Shown here: positions 7,868-15,771 of the stretch, in pieces
Layout: every line of letters begins with the position of its first letter
Numbering within the stretch: position 1 is the first letter of the stretch
Assembly (NCBI GenBank): GCA_005116965.1
Contig: SWDG01000022.1
Span: forward strand, 60,789 to 95,402
From: Nitrospira sp.
Lineage (GTDB): Bacteria > Nitrospirota > Nitrospiria > Nitrospirales > Nitrospiraceae
Reading direction: 5' to 3'
DNA: 34,614 bases
Notes under the pieces: generated by a model
Told to the model about the DNA's origin: nothing
Database searches by the model: none
What the model saw: only the letters and a program-made list of their open reading frames with translations
Position numbers and translations under genes: made by a program

Positions 7868-8554
7868 TCAATCCTCGAGAAAGGCGCGTGTGAAGGTGTC
7901 GGTCAGGGGCTTCATCAAATACTGCACCAGGGTTCGTGCCCCGGTCTTGATGAGCACCTCCGCGGGCATTCCCGGCACCAGTTCAAGGTTGGCATCTCTC
8001 AAGGCCTGAAGGCCACTGGGAGAGACCTCAACTCGGGCCAGATAGTAGGCGGTCTCGCCGCTGGTGCTTTCTTTGGTGTCCCGCACAATTCGATCCGCTG
8101 AGAGACTGATCAGTGTTCCGTCGATGGTGGGCACATCGCGGGTCTTGAACGCGCTGAACCGCACCTCCGCGATCTGTCCCACCGTGACCCGATCAATGTC
8201 GATGGGTGCGACTTGGGCTTCGATGATGAGCTTCTGATGTTGCGGGACGATGTCGAGTAGCCGGCCACCCGGGGGGAGCACGGCGCCGATCGTATGCACG
8301 GCCAACCCCAGCACCATCCCTGAGACAGGGGCCTTGATGACGGAGCGGTTGACCAGACTTTCCAGCGACTGCACTTTCTCGCGCAGTTGGAACAATTCGG
8401 CCTGGACGTCACTCAACTCTTTGGCGACTTCCCGTTGCAGGTCTTTGTGCAGCTGCAAAATCTTGAGTTCGATCTCTCCAATTTGCAACTCGCTCGCCGC
8501 CATATCGGACAGCAGTTGCCCGCGTTGGCCTTGGGGCACCGGTCGACTACACAT
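7868..8554 (-). CDS. HlyD/PrtE-type membrane fusion protein, lacking the N-terminal half
   Basis: This is the periplasmic adaptor of a type I secretion system. It aligns with the C-terminal half of the PrtE/AprE class: the second coiled-coil arm (IGEIELKILQLHKDLQREVA), the lipoyl half RSVIKAPVSGMVLGLAVHTIG, a beta-barrel block (PIDIDRVTVGQIAEVRFSAF) and the end VPGMPAEVLIKTGART...MKPLTD. Family members are usually about 430 residues; this one has 228 and lacks the transmembrane anchor, the first lipoyl half and the first coiled-coil arm. The ATG at 8554 has an excellent AAAGGAG seven bases upstream, six bases after the exporter stop; a GTG at 8560 is too close to it. The short protein therefore seems to be the translated form. 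An in-frame internal deletion after the start codon would explain it. Function is doubtful unless another adaptor complements it. Confidence 0.85.
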   Translation of the reverse strand: MCSRPVPQGQRGQLLSDMAASELQIGEIELKILQLHKDLQREVAKELSDVQAELFQLREKVQSLESLVNRSVIKAPVSGMVLGLAVHTIGAVLPPGGRLLDIVPQHQKLIIEAQVAPIDIDRVTVGQIAEVRFSAFKTRDVPTIDGTLISLSADRIVRDTKESTSGETAYYLARVEVSPSGLQALRDANLELVPGMPAEVLIKTGARTLVQYLMKPLTDTFTRAFLED

Positions 8555-8566
8555 GGGCACACTCCT

Positions 8567-10360
8567 TTACGATGTTTGTTCCGGAACGACCGGCAGGACA
8601 TGCTCCAAGCGTGTGCCAGTCGCCGGCCTTGGTGGAGACACCGCGGGCGGCGGTTGGGCCATGGCCGCCAGGACCTCTTCACGCGATCCATACCGGGCCA
8701 GTTTTCCCTGTACGATCAGTGCGATCTTCTGCACCGCCTGGAGCACATTTGTGCGATGCGTGACCACCACTACGGTACAGCCGTCCCGTTGTAAGTGTCG
8801 TAACGTGGTCATGAGGGCAGCTTCCCCGGCCATGTCGAGGTTTGCATTGGGTTCATCGAGGACCACCACGCGTGGCCGTCCGTAGATCGCCCGGGCAATC
8901 CCGAGGCGTTGCTGTTGCCCGGCTGAGAGGGCGACGCCGCGACCAATCAATGGGGTGTCGTAGGCCTGCGGCAAGGTCAAAATCATCTCATGGATCCCCG
9001 CCCATCGGGCCGCTTCGACTACACGGTCCGCCTCAATCGAGCCGAATCGCGCGATGTTCTCCGCAACGGTGCCGTCGAGCAATTCCACATCTTGCGGGAG
9101 GTAGCCCACGTATTGACCAAGCTGGGTCCGATCCCAGTTGTGGAGGTCTGCGCCATCAAGGCAGACCCGTCCGCGCGCTGGAAGGTACAGGCCGAGGATC
9201 GCCCGTGCCAAGGTGGATTTGCCGGCTGCACTGGGTCCGATGAGCGCCACCGTCGTCCCAGGCTCGATCATGAGGGTCACCCCGTTCAGAATGGGCTCGT
9301 TCCGACCCGGCACCGCGATCACGAGGTCCTCCAGTGTGACCTGCCCCCGTAATGGCGGTAACGACATGTGGGCGGCGCGTTCGGGGATGGTTCGGAGCAG
9401 CGTATCCAGCCGCCCATAGGACTCGCGCGCCCCGAGAAACCCGCGCCAGCCTGCAATCATTTGGTCGAGCGGCGCGAGCGCTCGCCCCAACAGAATGGAC
9501 CCGGAGATGACCAGCCCGGGAGAGATCGCCTTTTGGATGGCCAGATAGGCCCCCAGCCCCAACACGAGCGATTGAATCGTCAGCCGGTAGGTCCGAGCCA
9601 GGGCGTTGATCAAGCCGGCCTTGGTGCTGGCTCGACTTTGCAGTGTGAGCACCTGCATCTGTCGCGCGGACCAGCGTGCTCGTAAGCGGGGCAGCATCCC
9701 CATGGCCTCCACCACTTCGGCATTGCGTATATTGCGTTGGACGAACTGGGTGGCCTCGATTGATTCGCGGTTCGCCTCCGCCAGATCAGTGCGGGTCGCC
9801 AGCTCATTCCACCATGCGAGCGCCGCCAACAGAAGCATGGACAGGACCGCCACAATCCCGAAGTAGAGATGAAACAGGAACATGAGTCCGACATAAATCG
9901 GGATCCAAGGCGCATCGAAAAAGGCCAGCAATCCCGGGCCGGTCAAGAATTGCCGGATCTGCAACAGATCGGTCAGGGGGTGGGCTGTGGCGATCGTTCC
10001 GCCGCTAGTGAGGGATTGGGTAAAGATGGCGTCAAAGACCCGTTCCCCGAGGTGCTCATCGAGGCGGGCACTCGTCGCGACCATGATCCGTGACCGGATC
10101 CATTCGAGTCCGCCGAGCACCAGGAAGAGAAAGACGGTAATAGCCGTGAGCATCAGCAGCGTCGACTCACTGCCGCTCATTAGCACCCGGTCATATACGG
10201 CGAGCATGTAGATCGCCGGCACGAGCATCAGCAGGTTCACGAACAGGCTAAAAAATGCGGTGGTCAGGAAGGACCGACGACAGGCTGCTAAGGCCTGTTG
10301 CAGATCGGACGACTCACTCGTCAGAGGTGTCATTGGGGTGGAGAGATTTGGTTTCATCAT
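8567..10360 (-). CDS. Type I secretion ABC exporter (PrtD class)
   Basis: An inner-membrane ABC exporter of about 597 residues with fused membrane and ATPase domains, energising export of RTX proteins. The membrane domain has hydrophobic spans from SFLTTAFFSLFVNLLMLVPA onward, with the PrtD-type DRVLMSGSESTLLML block. The ATPase has Walker A GPSAAGKST (about residue 375), signature LSAGQQQRLGIARA (about 478), Walker B VVVLDEPNANLD (about 508) and the H-loop VVVTHRT. The frame is open to 10489, but a promoter lies at 10461-10489. The start is therefore taken at the ATG pair 10360/10357, which lacks a clear Shine-Dalgarno. The C-terminal tail is proline-rich. It is directly upstream of the fusion-protein gene. 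Confidence 0.93.
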   Translation of the reverse strand: MMKPNLSTPMTPLTSESSDLQQALAACRRSFLTTAFFSLFVNLLMLVPAIYMLAVYDRVLMSGSESTLLMLTAITVFLFLVLGGLEWIRSRIMVATSARLDEHLGERVFDAIFTQSLTSGGTIATAHPLTDLLQIRQFLTGPGLLAFFDAPWIPIYVGLMFLFHLYFGIVAVLSMLLLAALAWWNELATRTDLAEANRESIEATQFVQRNIRNAEVVEAMGMLPRLRARWSARQMQVLTLQSRASTKAGLINALARTYRLTIQSLVLGLGAYLAIQKAISPGLVISGSILLGRALAPLDQMIAGWRGFLGARESYGRLDTLLRTIPERAAHMSLPPLRGQVTLEDLVIAVPGRNEPILNGVTLMIEPGTTVALIGPSAAGKSTLARAILGLYLPARGRVCLDGADLHNWDRTQLGQYVGYLPQDVELLDGTVAENIARFGSIEADRVVEAARWAGIHEMILTLPQAYDTPLIGRGVALSAGQQQRLGIARAIYGRPRVVVLDEPNANLDMAGEAALMTTLRHLQRDGCTVVVVTHRTNVLQAVQKIALIVQGKLARYGSREEVLAAMAQPPPAVSPPRPATGTRLEHVLPVVPEQTS

Positions 10361-10460
10361 GGTTATCGTAAGTTCATGGAGCCATGGTGGAGCAGCAAAG
10401 GCCTCTTGCGTGTGATTAGCTGTATGACTCCGTAGTGATAACGTCCAAAATTTGGCTACG

Positions 10461-10489
10461 TATGTAGCGCATCGTAGCGAAGCTTTCAA
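10461..10489 (-). promoter_or_regulatory. Putative promoter of the exporter genes
   Basis: On the minus strand TTGAAA (10484-10489), a 17-base spacer and TACATA (10461-10466). A small palindrome, GCTAC-GTAT-GTAGC (10455-10468), overlaps the -10. It lies between the RTX hairpin and the exporter start, so exporter genes could be expressed independently of the substrate gene. Confidence 0.4.
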
Positions 10490-10598
10490 GCCATTTAGCT
10501 AGGCTCTTTGACCTCGACTCTGGTCGTTTCGGCTCATATACATAAGTCCTATTCCCAATGGAATGGTAGTGGGCTCCCTTATCCCACTCTCACTCGAT

Positions 10599-10628
10599 GC
10601 GAGGCGCCCCTGAACAGGGGCGCCTCGC
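10599..10628 (-). terminator. Strong 13-bp hairpin after the RTX gene
   Basis: A perfect inverted repeat, GCGAGGCGCCCCT / AGGGGCGCCTCGC (10599-10611 and 10616-10628) with a GAAC loop, begins 15 bases past the RTX stop. No T tract follows on either strand, so it may act as a partial terminator or 3' stabiliser rather than a full intrinsic terminator. Confidence 0.65.
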
Positions 10629-10643
10629 GTGACGTCACGAGTC

Positions 10644-11609
10644 TTACAGGATAATGTCGGTGACGTGTACCGCCGGAGCCCCGGTTAGCTGAATCTGGAA
10701 CTCCGCCGCTGCATCGTTATCAATATTGCCGTTCAGGACCCCGCCGGAGTACCAGACGTGTCCCGCCGTATGAGGCCCCCCAAAGATAAAGTCCTGGTTG
10801 CCGGATTTTGTGACATTGGCATCGATCCCCTTCAGATCGATTTTGTCGCCGATCCCAGACCCATTACCCTTGAAATCGGTGATGACATCCCGCCCTGCAC
10901 CAGCTGGGCTGTCGCTGACCGACTTGTACACGAACTTATCGTGCCCCGTCCCCCCAGTGAGCGTGTCCTTGCCGCCGCCACCGATGAGCGTGTCATTGCC
11001 AGCCAGGCCCTTGAGTACGTTGTTCCCGCTGTTGCCGGTGATAACATTGTGATTCCCATTGCCCGTGCCATTGATGTGTGCAGAGCCGGTGAGGGTGAGG
11101 TTCTCGATCCCCTTGTCCATATGGCTCAGGACATAGCTCACGGATGACTTCACCAGATCTACCCCGCCTAGGGCATCGTTATATTGTTCTGCTGCCTTAT
11201 CATCCTTGTGGTTCACAATGTAGATATCGTTTCCGTCGCCGGCGTCCATGGTGTCAGCTCCGCCCTTCCCATCCAGCGTGTTCTTGCCGCTGTTACCTTC
11301 GATGAAATTCTTATTATCATTGCCGGTGCCATTGATATTCCCAAAATCGGTCAGGTGGAGGTCCTCAATCCCGAAACCAAGTTTATGGGACGCGGATGCG
11401 TACACGACGTCATGACCGCCCAACGTATCGTTATAGAACTCCGATGTCGTATCGCCCACGTTGTCGACATAGTAGATGTCACTGCCGTCGCCGCCGTGCA
11501 TCACGTCGGCCCCGGTCAGACCATCAAGAGTGTCATCATCTGATGTGCCGAAAAGGGCGGGGAAAATAACTCCATTATCATCAAAAATGGTACCAGTAAT
11601 GTTTGCCAT
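10644..11609 (-). CDS. RTX (hemolysin-type calcium-binding repeat) protein, type I secretion substrate
   Basis: A 321-residue extracellular protein. It consists almost wholly of RTX nonapeptide repeats (GGDGSD, GGADTMDAGDGND, GLAGNDTLIGGGGKDTLTGG) alternating with beta segments. Two modules of about 85 residues are visible: each runs from a calcium repeat through YxVDxxxD and a (Y)ND(T/A)LGG element to an HINGTGN or NINGTGN element. There is no protease HExxH, lipase or other catalytic domain. The C-terminus is TDIIL: an acidic residue followed by hydrophobic residues, as in the PrtA-class uncleaved secretion signal. GGAGG lies two bases before ATG 11612 and five before ATG 11609, so 11609 is preferred. 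It is first in the secretion locus and is presumably its cargo. Confidence 0.92.
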   Translation of the reverse strand: MANITGTIFDDNGVIFPALFGTSDDDTLDGLTGADVMHGGDGSDIYYVDNVGDTTSEFYNDTLGGHDVVYASASHKLGFGIEDLHLTDFGNINGTGNDNKNFIEGNSGKNTLDGKGGADTMDAGDGNDIYIVNHKDDKAAEQYNDALGGVDLVKSSVSYVLSHMDKGIENLTLTGSAHINGTGNGNHNVITGNSGNNVLKGLAGNDTLIGGGGKDTLTGGTGHDKFVYKSVSDSPAGAGRDVITDFKGNGSGIGDKIDLKGIDANVTKSGNQDFIFGGPHTAGHVWYSGGVLNGNIDNDAAAEFQIQLTGAPAVHVTDIIL

Positions 11610-12112
11610 CATAACCTCCTATATTGGTGCGTTCTCCCAACCGGATCATCCGGCCAGGGTTGTCGAGGGGGAACGGCTCCCGAAAGTGCATCATCCACCC
11701 TCATGAATTTGAACCGGTTCACGATTTACTCCTGCTCTCACTGCGCACCTCGGCTTTCTCCCTCCTTTCCTTCTTTCCATGCCGCTGTGGTCACGATGTT
11801 ACGTCCAACGCCGATGCCTGCCCCCGCTCGGATCACCGAGCCAGTGTTCGACACCACTCGCGGCTGCGTTCATCTGGAAGCGCTCACCCGAGCGACCATT
11901 TGAAATAATGAGGCTGCCTCACCATTGTGGGTCGCCATGCGTTCAGTGGTGGCAAGCGACTGATGCCTGGCTAAAGCAAACGCGATGCCAGCCTGAGACC
12001 AGCACACAGACAAGCTCGCTCGATGTTCCAATCGTACGTATTATCAACAGCATCTGAACTGCCTATCGAGTTATACGTAGCTTCCTACTCATGCTGCGTA
12101 CCGAGGGGGTGG

Positions 12113-12154
12113 ATCGGAATCGATTCCATGGGTGTATCGAATCAGATTCCATGG
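12113..12154. repeat. Pair of 19-base operator-like direct repeats
   Basis: ATCGGAATCGATTCCATGG (12113-12131) and ATCGAATCAGATTCCATGG (12136-12154) are 23 bases apart, close to two helical turns. The first contains the palindrome GGAATCGATTCC. The arrangement suits two bound regulator dimers on one face of the DNA. Confidence 0.4.
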
Positions 12155-12303
12155 AGAGAGTTCGTGGAGGCATCAAATCCCAGTCACGAGGCAGGCCATG
12201 CCCGGTAGCGCATGATGGCGGCAGTGCGGGCGTGGAAGGGGAGTGGTCTCGGGAGGTGTGTGAAATCACGATTTGCGTCTGCCTCTGTATGGAACTCTAG
12301 GTA

Positions 12304-12332
12304 TTGACAGGACTCACTCCTGTACGTAGTCT
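12304..12332 (+). promoter_or_regulatory. Putative promoter with overlapping inverted repeat, membrane hydroxylase gene
   Basis: A perfect TTGACA (12304-12309), a 17-base spacer and TAGTCT (12327-12332, weak -10). The inverted repeat ACAGGA-CTCAC-TCCTGT (12307-12323) overlaps the -35, a common operator position. Confidence 0.4.
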
Positions 12333-12349
12333 CGCGTCAACGAGGCGCT

Positions 12350-13072
12350 GTGTGCATGTTTCTCCAGATCGTTGTCGGGCTGATGCTTGGGTATGCCGTT
12401 GTTTCACTCCTGGAATCTCTCGTTCACCGGGTGATCTACCATGCGGGACCTCGAACCCGTCGGCTCTGGGCACAACATCCACGGATCAGTGGACCCTTCC
12501 GGCACGCCTACTTCTCCCATGGCATCGTCCATCATCGATGGACCTTTCGTCGAGATTTCGTGACGCAATTTACCAGTGAACACGAGAGAGAACGGCTCGA
12601 TCAGAGCATGCAGGGTCCTCAGGGTGTATTGATTCGGCGAGAGCACTACGGCATGACGCTGCGTGGCGTTGGGATTGTCTGGTTCAATCTGCCGATGATC
12701 CCCTTTCTGTTGCTGATTGGATTGGTGTGTGGTCCATGGGTGCTGGTGGGGGCGCTTCCGGCCTTGGCGGTCTATTCCTGCTTGGCCATGTTCGTGCATT
12801 CCTATTTACATCGACCGCATGATGCGGTTGCTGGGGCATCCCCTGTCTTACGGTGGATGCTCAAGACAGGCTATATCCGGTTTCTGCGGCAACATCACTA
12901 TCTTCACCATCGATACGCTGACTGCAATTTCAACTTACTTCTGGGCGGGGATGTTGTGCTTGGTCGATACCGCGTGCCGACCGCTCAAGATTGGGGTGAA
13001 ATGTGTCGGCTTGGGCTGGTCGTGAATGAAAGTGGGAAACCTGCGCACTCTCACCTTAGTCATGGTGCATGA
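12350..13072 (+). CDS. Membrane di-iron hydroxylase/desaturase-like protein (fatty acid hydroxylase superfamily)
   Basis: A 240-residue integral membrane protein with four histidine clusters typical of the sterol desaturase/fatty acid hydroxylase superfamily: HRVIYH (about 26-31), HGIVHHRW (57-64), HSYLH (149-153) and HHYLHHRY (181-188). These would bind two irons at the cytoplasmic membrane face. Hydrophobic spans lie at about 4-22 and 106-148. Such enzymes hydroxylate or desaturate lipids or carotenoids; the substrate cannot be told. The start may be GTG 12350 or ATG 12356, with GAGG at 12342-12345. It stands alone, divergent from the RTX gene. Confidence 0.82.
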   Translation: MCMFLQIVVGLMLGYAVVSLLESLVHRVIYHAGPRTRRLWAQHPRISGPFRHAYFSHGIVHHRWTFRRDFVTQFTSEHERERLDQSMQGPQGVLIRREHYGMTLRGVGIVWFNLPMIPFLLLIGLVCGPWVLVGALPALAVYSCLAMFVHSYLHRPHDAVAGASPVLRWMLKTGYIRFLRQHHYLHHRYADCNFNLLLGGDVVLGRYRVPTAQDWGEMCRLGLVVNESGKPAHSHLSHGA

Positions 13073-13328
13073 GAAGTCTAAGAGCTAACAGACTCTTTAA
13101 AATTCCCGCCGAGCATGAATGTCACGAGCGAAGTTGTGAGGCGTATTCTGGGCCGTACGTTGAGCCTGTGAGTGATGCGAGAACGCCGTTTGATAGCCTT
13201 TTTGCGCATCCTGTCAGGTGGGCGCGAGGGATGATCACGCTGAGAGGCGTCGGGAATAGCTGATCGCAAGATACAATAACTCTACGCCTTGAAGTGCCAC
13301 GCCAAACACGAACTCGATTCCCTGTCCC

Positions 13329-14468
13329 TTAGGTCGACCGCATTTCCCACTGATTGCCCATCACGCCGAGCCGGTTGCGGTTCCGGCTCGGGTCGTCATG
13401 TGGAATCCCATCGATACTCATGCGGATGTCGGCATTGACGTGTCCCACGAGATAGTAACTGTGTTCCACGAGACCCTTGACGAGAGGGGTGCAGTCGACC
13501 TGGTGTACCTTATTATGCACGTGAGCTGGTCGCGCCGGGCCGTTTGACCCCAGTCGATCCGGATTGCCTTTTGTGAAATCAGAAATGACGAGGGCGGCAT
13601 CGCCGCGATTGTGGTAGACGCTAACGCTTCTGGCCAATTCGTGTACCCTGGCCAGCGGTTCCCCCTGTTCCAGTGCAGTATCGTCCACGTCGGGTGAACA
13701 GAGAAAGATGTGTTCGAAGATGCGGGGTAGCGCATTGCCAGGGGTGAAGGCATCGCACCGTTCGAGAGCGTTCTGTAAGAGGTAGTTGCCCATCGAGTGA
13801 CAGAGGAGATGGAGATCTTGTTTGCAGAGCGCTTCTTCTGCTCGGCGCAGGCTGGCGAGAAAGTCCCGTACCTTTAGAATGCCGCGGCCGATAGCGTTGC
13901 CGGACCCGGCCGCCTCTGACCGATCCGATTTGTAGGAGACGAAGGGGAGTGCCATTCCGTCGGAGGGCCAGGTGAAGAGTACGACCTGCACCTGCTGTTC
14001 CGGGTCTCTCTCCGGACTGGCATTCAACATGGTCTGCAGCGATAGAGCCGTCCCGACGGCGTCGGTCCAGGAGACGTTGTAGCCATGGATAAACAGCAGC
14101 ACATCCGAATGCTGGCGCATGATCGTTTGCAGATCTGAGAACGCTGCCTGCGAGCCCAGCTTGATGTTCTCTTGTTGGTCTTCGGCGACCGACCGGTTGA
14201 TCTTTTCCCGATAGGCCAGGATGTCGGCGGACTCGGCGCATTTGGCCAGGTACTTGATGAGCCCCTCGCCGTCGCCCTGTCCCATGCTGCCACAGTCCTT
14301 CTGGAGAAATTTGGCCATCTTGGATTCATCAACCTTGACGAGGACTCGGCCGAAACGAAGATTCTCGACGCCGTCGTCGCTGAATTTCTTGCCGTACCCA
14401 TCCGGGTGCCAGCGATCGTCGCCTAGGTGATTGCGGTTGGTCGCGTAGAAGAGTCGTAAGTCAGTCAT
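13329..14468 (-). CDS. DUF900 alpha/beta hydrolase
   Basis: A 379-residue predicted serine hydrolase. Visible features are a strand/oxyanion block VLLFIHGYNVSW, FTWPSDG, and the nucleophile elbow LLCHSMGNYLL (Ser within HSMGN). A block IFLCSPDVDD carries a candidate acid residue. A histidine-rich end (LVEHSYYLVGHVNADI) holds likely catalytic His. This pattern, especially HGYN, TWPS and HSMGN, marks the DUF900 family. No signal peptide is present, so it is probably cytoplasmic. The start at 14468 is set by GGAG eight bases upstream; the longer frame to 14489 lacks a site. Substrate unknown. Confidence 0.85.
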   Translation of the reverse strand: MTDLRLFYATNRNHLGDDRWHPDGYGKKFSDDGVENLRFGRVLVKVDESKMAKFLQKDCGSMGQGDGEGLIKYLAKCAESADILAYREKINRSVAEDQQENIKLGSQAAFSDLQTIMRQHSDVLLFIHGYNVSWTDAVGTALSLQTMLNASPERDPEQQVQVVLFTWPSDGMALPFVSYKSDRSEAAGSGNAIGRGILKVRDFLASLRRAEEALCKQDLHLLCHSMGNYLLQNALERCDAFTPGNALPRIFEHIFLCSPDVDDTALEQGEPLARVHELARSVSVYHNRGDAALVISDFTKGNPDRLGSNGPARPAHVHNKVHQVDCTPLVKGLVEHSYYLVGHVNADIRMSIDGIPHDDPSRNRNRLGVMGNQWEMRST

Positions 14469-14577
14469 GATCAGAGCTCCTTCTGTCACGAACGTGAGGT
14501 ACTGTGGCGGTGTCGGGCAGTGACTGCGTAGATGTGCTTATCGGCTTCGATGGGGAAAGTCAAGGCTGAGTAGCCGA

Positions 14578-15534
14578 TCAATAGGTGAGTGAGCGTTCAG
14601 GAGGACTCCCGTGTAGCTCCGTCAGAAGAAACCGCCGAACCCGTGCGCGCGCGTCTCGGGAGGGCTGCCCAGTCTCGTCCTCCCATTTCCAGGAACCAAT
14701 CAAGGTGCTGTGGGCGTTGGTCGGTTTTCCATCATGCTGGTATTCGTCAGCTGGGATTTCGCCGCTGAGAAACCGTTCGCCAAACTCTTTGCGTAGCGTG
14801 TGTTGTTTCGCGGGATCTGACATGCAGTCTGTTTCAAATCTCAGTCCATAAATCTTCGCAGTACTGCCACGTGCGCCCTGAAGGTCGTCAACTGAGAGAC
14901 CGAGTGATTGTTTGTCCACATCAGTGGACCACCAAAAGGACAGAGGCAACGCCGGTTGGGCGACCACCGCAGCACCAACGTGCGGATTGTCCAGCAGTGC
15001 CACAGGGAGGGGGCCGGTCATGCAGTTCCCGATCACGCCAAGTCGCTGCTCATGGTGGCGCCCTCCAATCTTTTGCACCACACCACGTAGCCAGTCAACG
15101 ATGGGCGTGCTTCCATGAGAGGGAATGCCCCACTCGCCGCCGGGAAAGAAATCAATCACACCGCGAAACCAATAGGCCCATAATCCAGAGGCCGGGGAGA
15201 GTGTTCCTTTCTCACCGAACAACAGGGGCACATAGACAGTGAAGTCTTTCGAGAGTTCTTCCGCATAAGCGAGTGTCCCTGGCGTCAGCCCTGTTAGCTC
15301 GTGGAGCAGGAGCAGAGGCGGTTTAGAAGTGCTGTCATTGAGACAGAACACCGAATGCGTTATTCCAGCATGTGTGATGGGAGTCTCGAAGCATTCGGTC
15401 CAATTCAGTGTAGGAGTGCCTTCTTCTTTCGTATGTGGCGCGCATGTTCCCAACTGCGCGGCTCCACAACCAGCCTGTAAGAGGAGCAAGGCTGTTGCAA
15501 TTGCGCGAAAGAGAGAACGGCGAGGTGTTTTCAT
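14578..15534 (-). CDS. Dienelactone hydrolase-like lipoprotein
   Basis: A 318-residue predicted lipoprotein with an alpha/beta hydrolase fold. The N-terminus MKTPRRSLFRAIATALLLLQ leads to lipobox AGC, which places the start at ATG 15534 rather than the longer frame to 15576. The hydrolase core has LLLLHELTGL, VYVPLLFGE and a cysteine nucleophile elbow GVIGNCMTG, matching the GxCxxG of dienelactone hydrolases. The likely acid lies near RFETDCMSD and the histidine is in NAHSTLIG. It would act in the periplasm on lactones or esters. It is 109 bases upstream of the DUF900 gene on the same strand, so the two hydrolases may be co-expressed. Confidence 0.83.
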   Translation of the reverse strand: MKTPRRSLFRAIATALLLLQAGCGAAQLGTCAPHTKEEGTPTLNWTECFETPITHAGITHSVFCLNDSTSKPPLLLLHELTGLTPGTLAYAEELSKDFTVYVPLLFGEKGTLSPASGLWAYWFRGVIDFFPGGEWGIPSHGSTPIVDWLRGVVQKIGGRHHEQRLGVIGNCMTGPLPVALLDNPHVGAAVVAQPALPLSFWWSTDVDKQSLGLSVDDLQGARGSTAKIYGLRFETDCMSDPAKQHTLRKEFGERFLSGEIPADEYQHDGKPTNAHSTLIGSWKWEDETGQPSRDARARVRRFLLTELHGSPPERSLTY

Positions 15535-15771
15535 AGCTGTTGTACACCACCAGGGATTACTATGTGTGTGGTCCAAGTCGCAGGTGACCCTGCCGAAGCT
15601 TGCCAGCCTTGACGGGCCAAGACAAGCCCGATGTTAGTGAGGCGCATGCAACAGGAGAGACGCGATGGCTCTCCTAACTGCCAAGCAGGACGCACGTCAG
15701 TGGTACAGTGGCTTAATCAGAACCGTGATGTCATCAGCAGCAGCGAGGGCTGCTCGCCAACGCACTGACAC

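Larger units (their letters stand above)
11613..12349. other. 737-bp divergent intergenic region with palindromes
   Basis: This lies between the divergently transcribed RTX gene and the membrane hydroxylase gene. No coding frame is convincing. Structures seen are CCGGAT-C-ATCCGG (11641-11653), the perfect 12-base palindrome TGAACCGGTTCA (11710-11721), two related 19-base units near 12113-12154, and an inverted repeat over a -35 element near 12308. Confidence 0.6.

Noticed and set aside
10490-10598. Possible attachment site or further gene between the exporter and the RTX hairpin
   Set aside because: Nothing but a short unremarkable spacer with no repeats or frame.
12063-12300. Short frames on both strands upstream of the hydroxylase gene
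   Set aside because: They cover the palindromic operator-like repeats; peptide sequences look non-coding.
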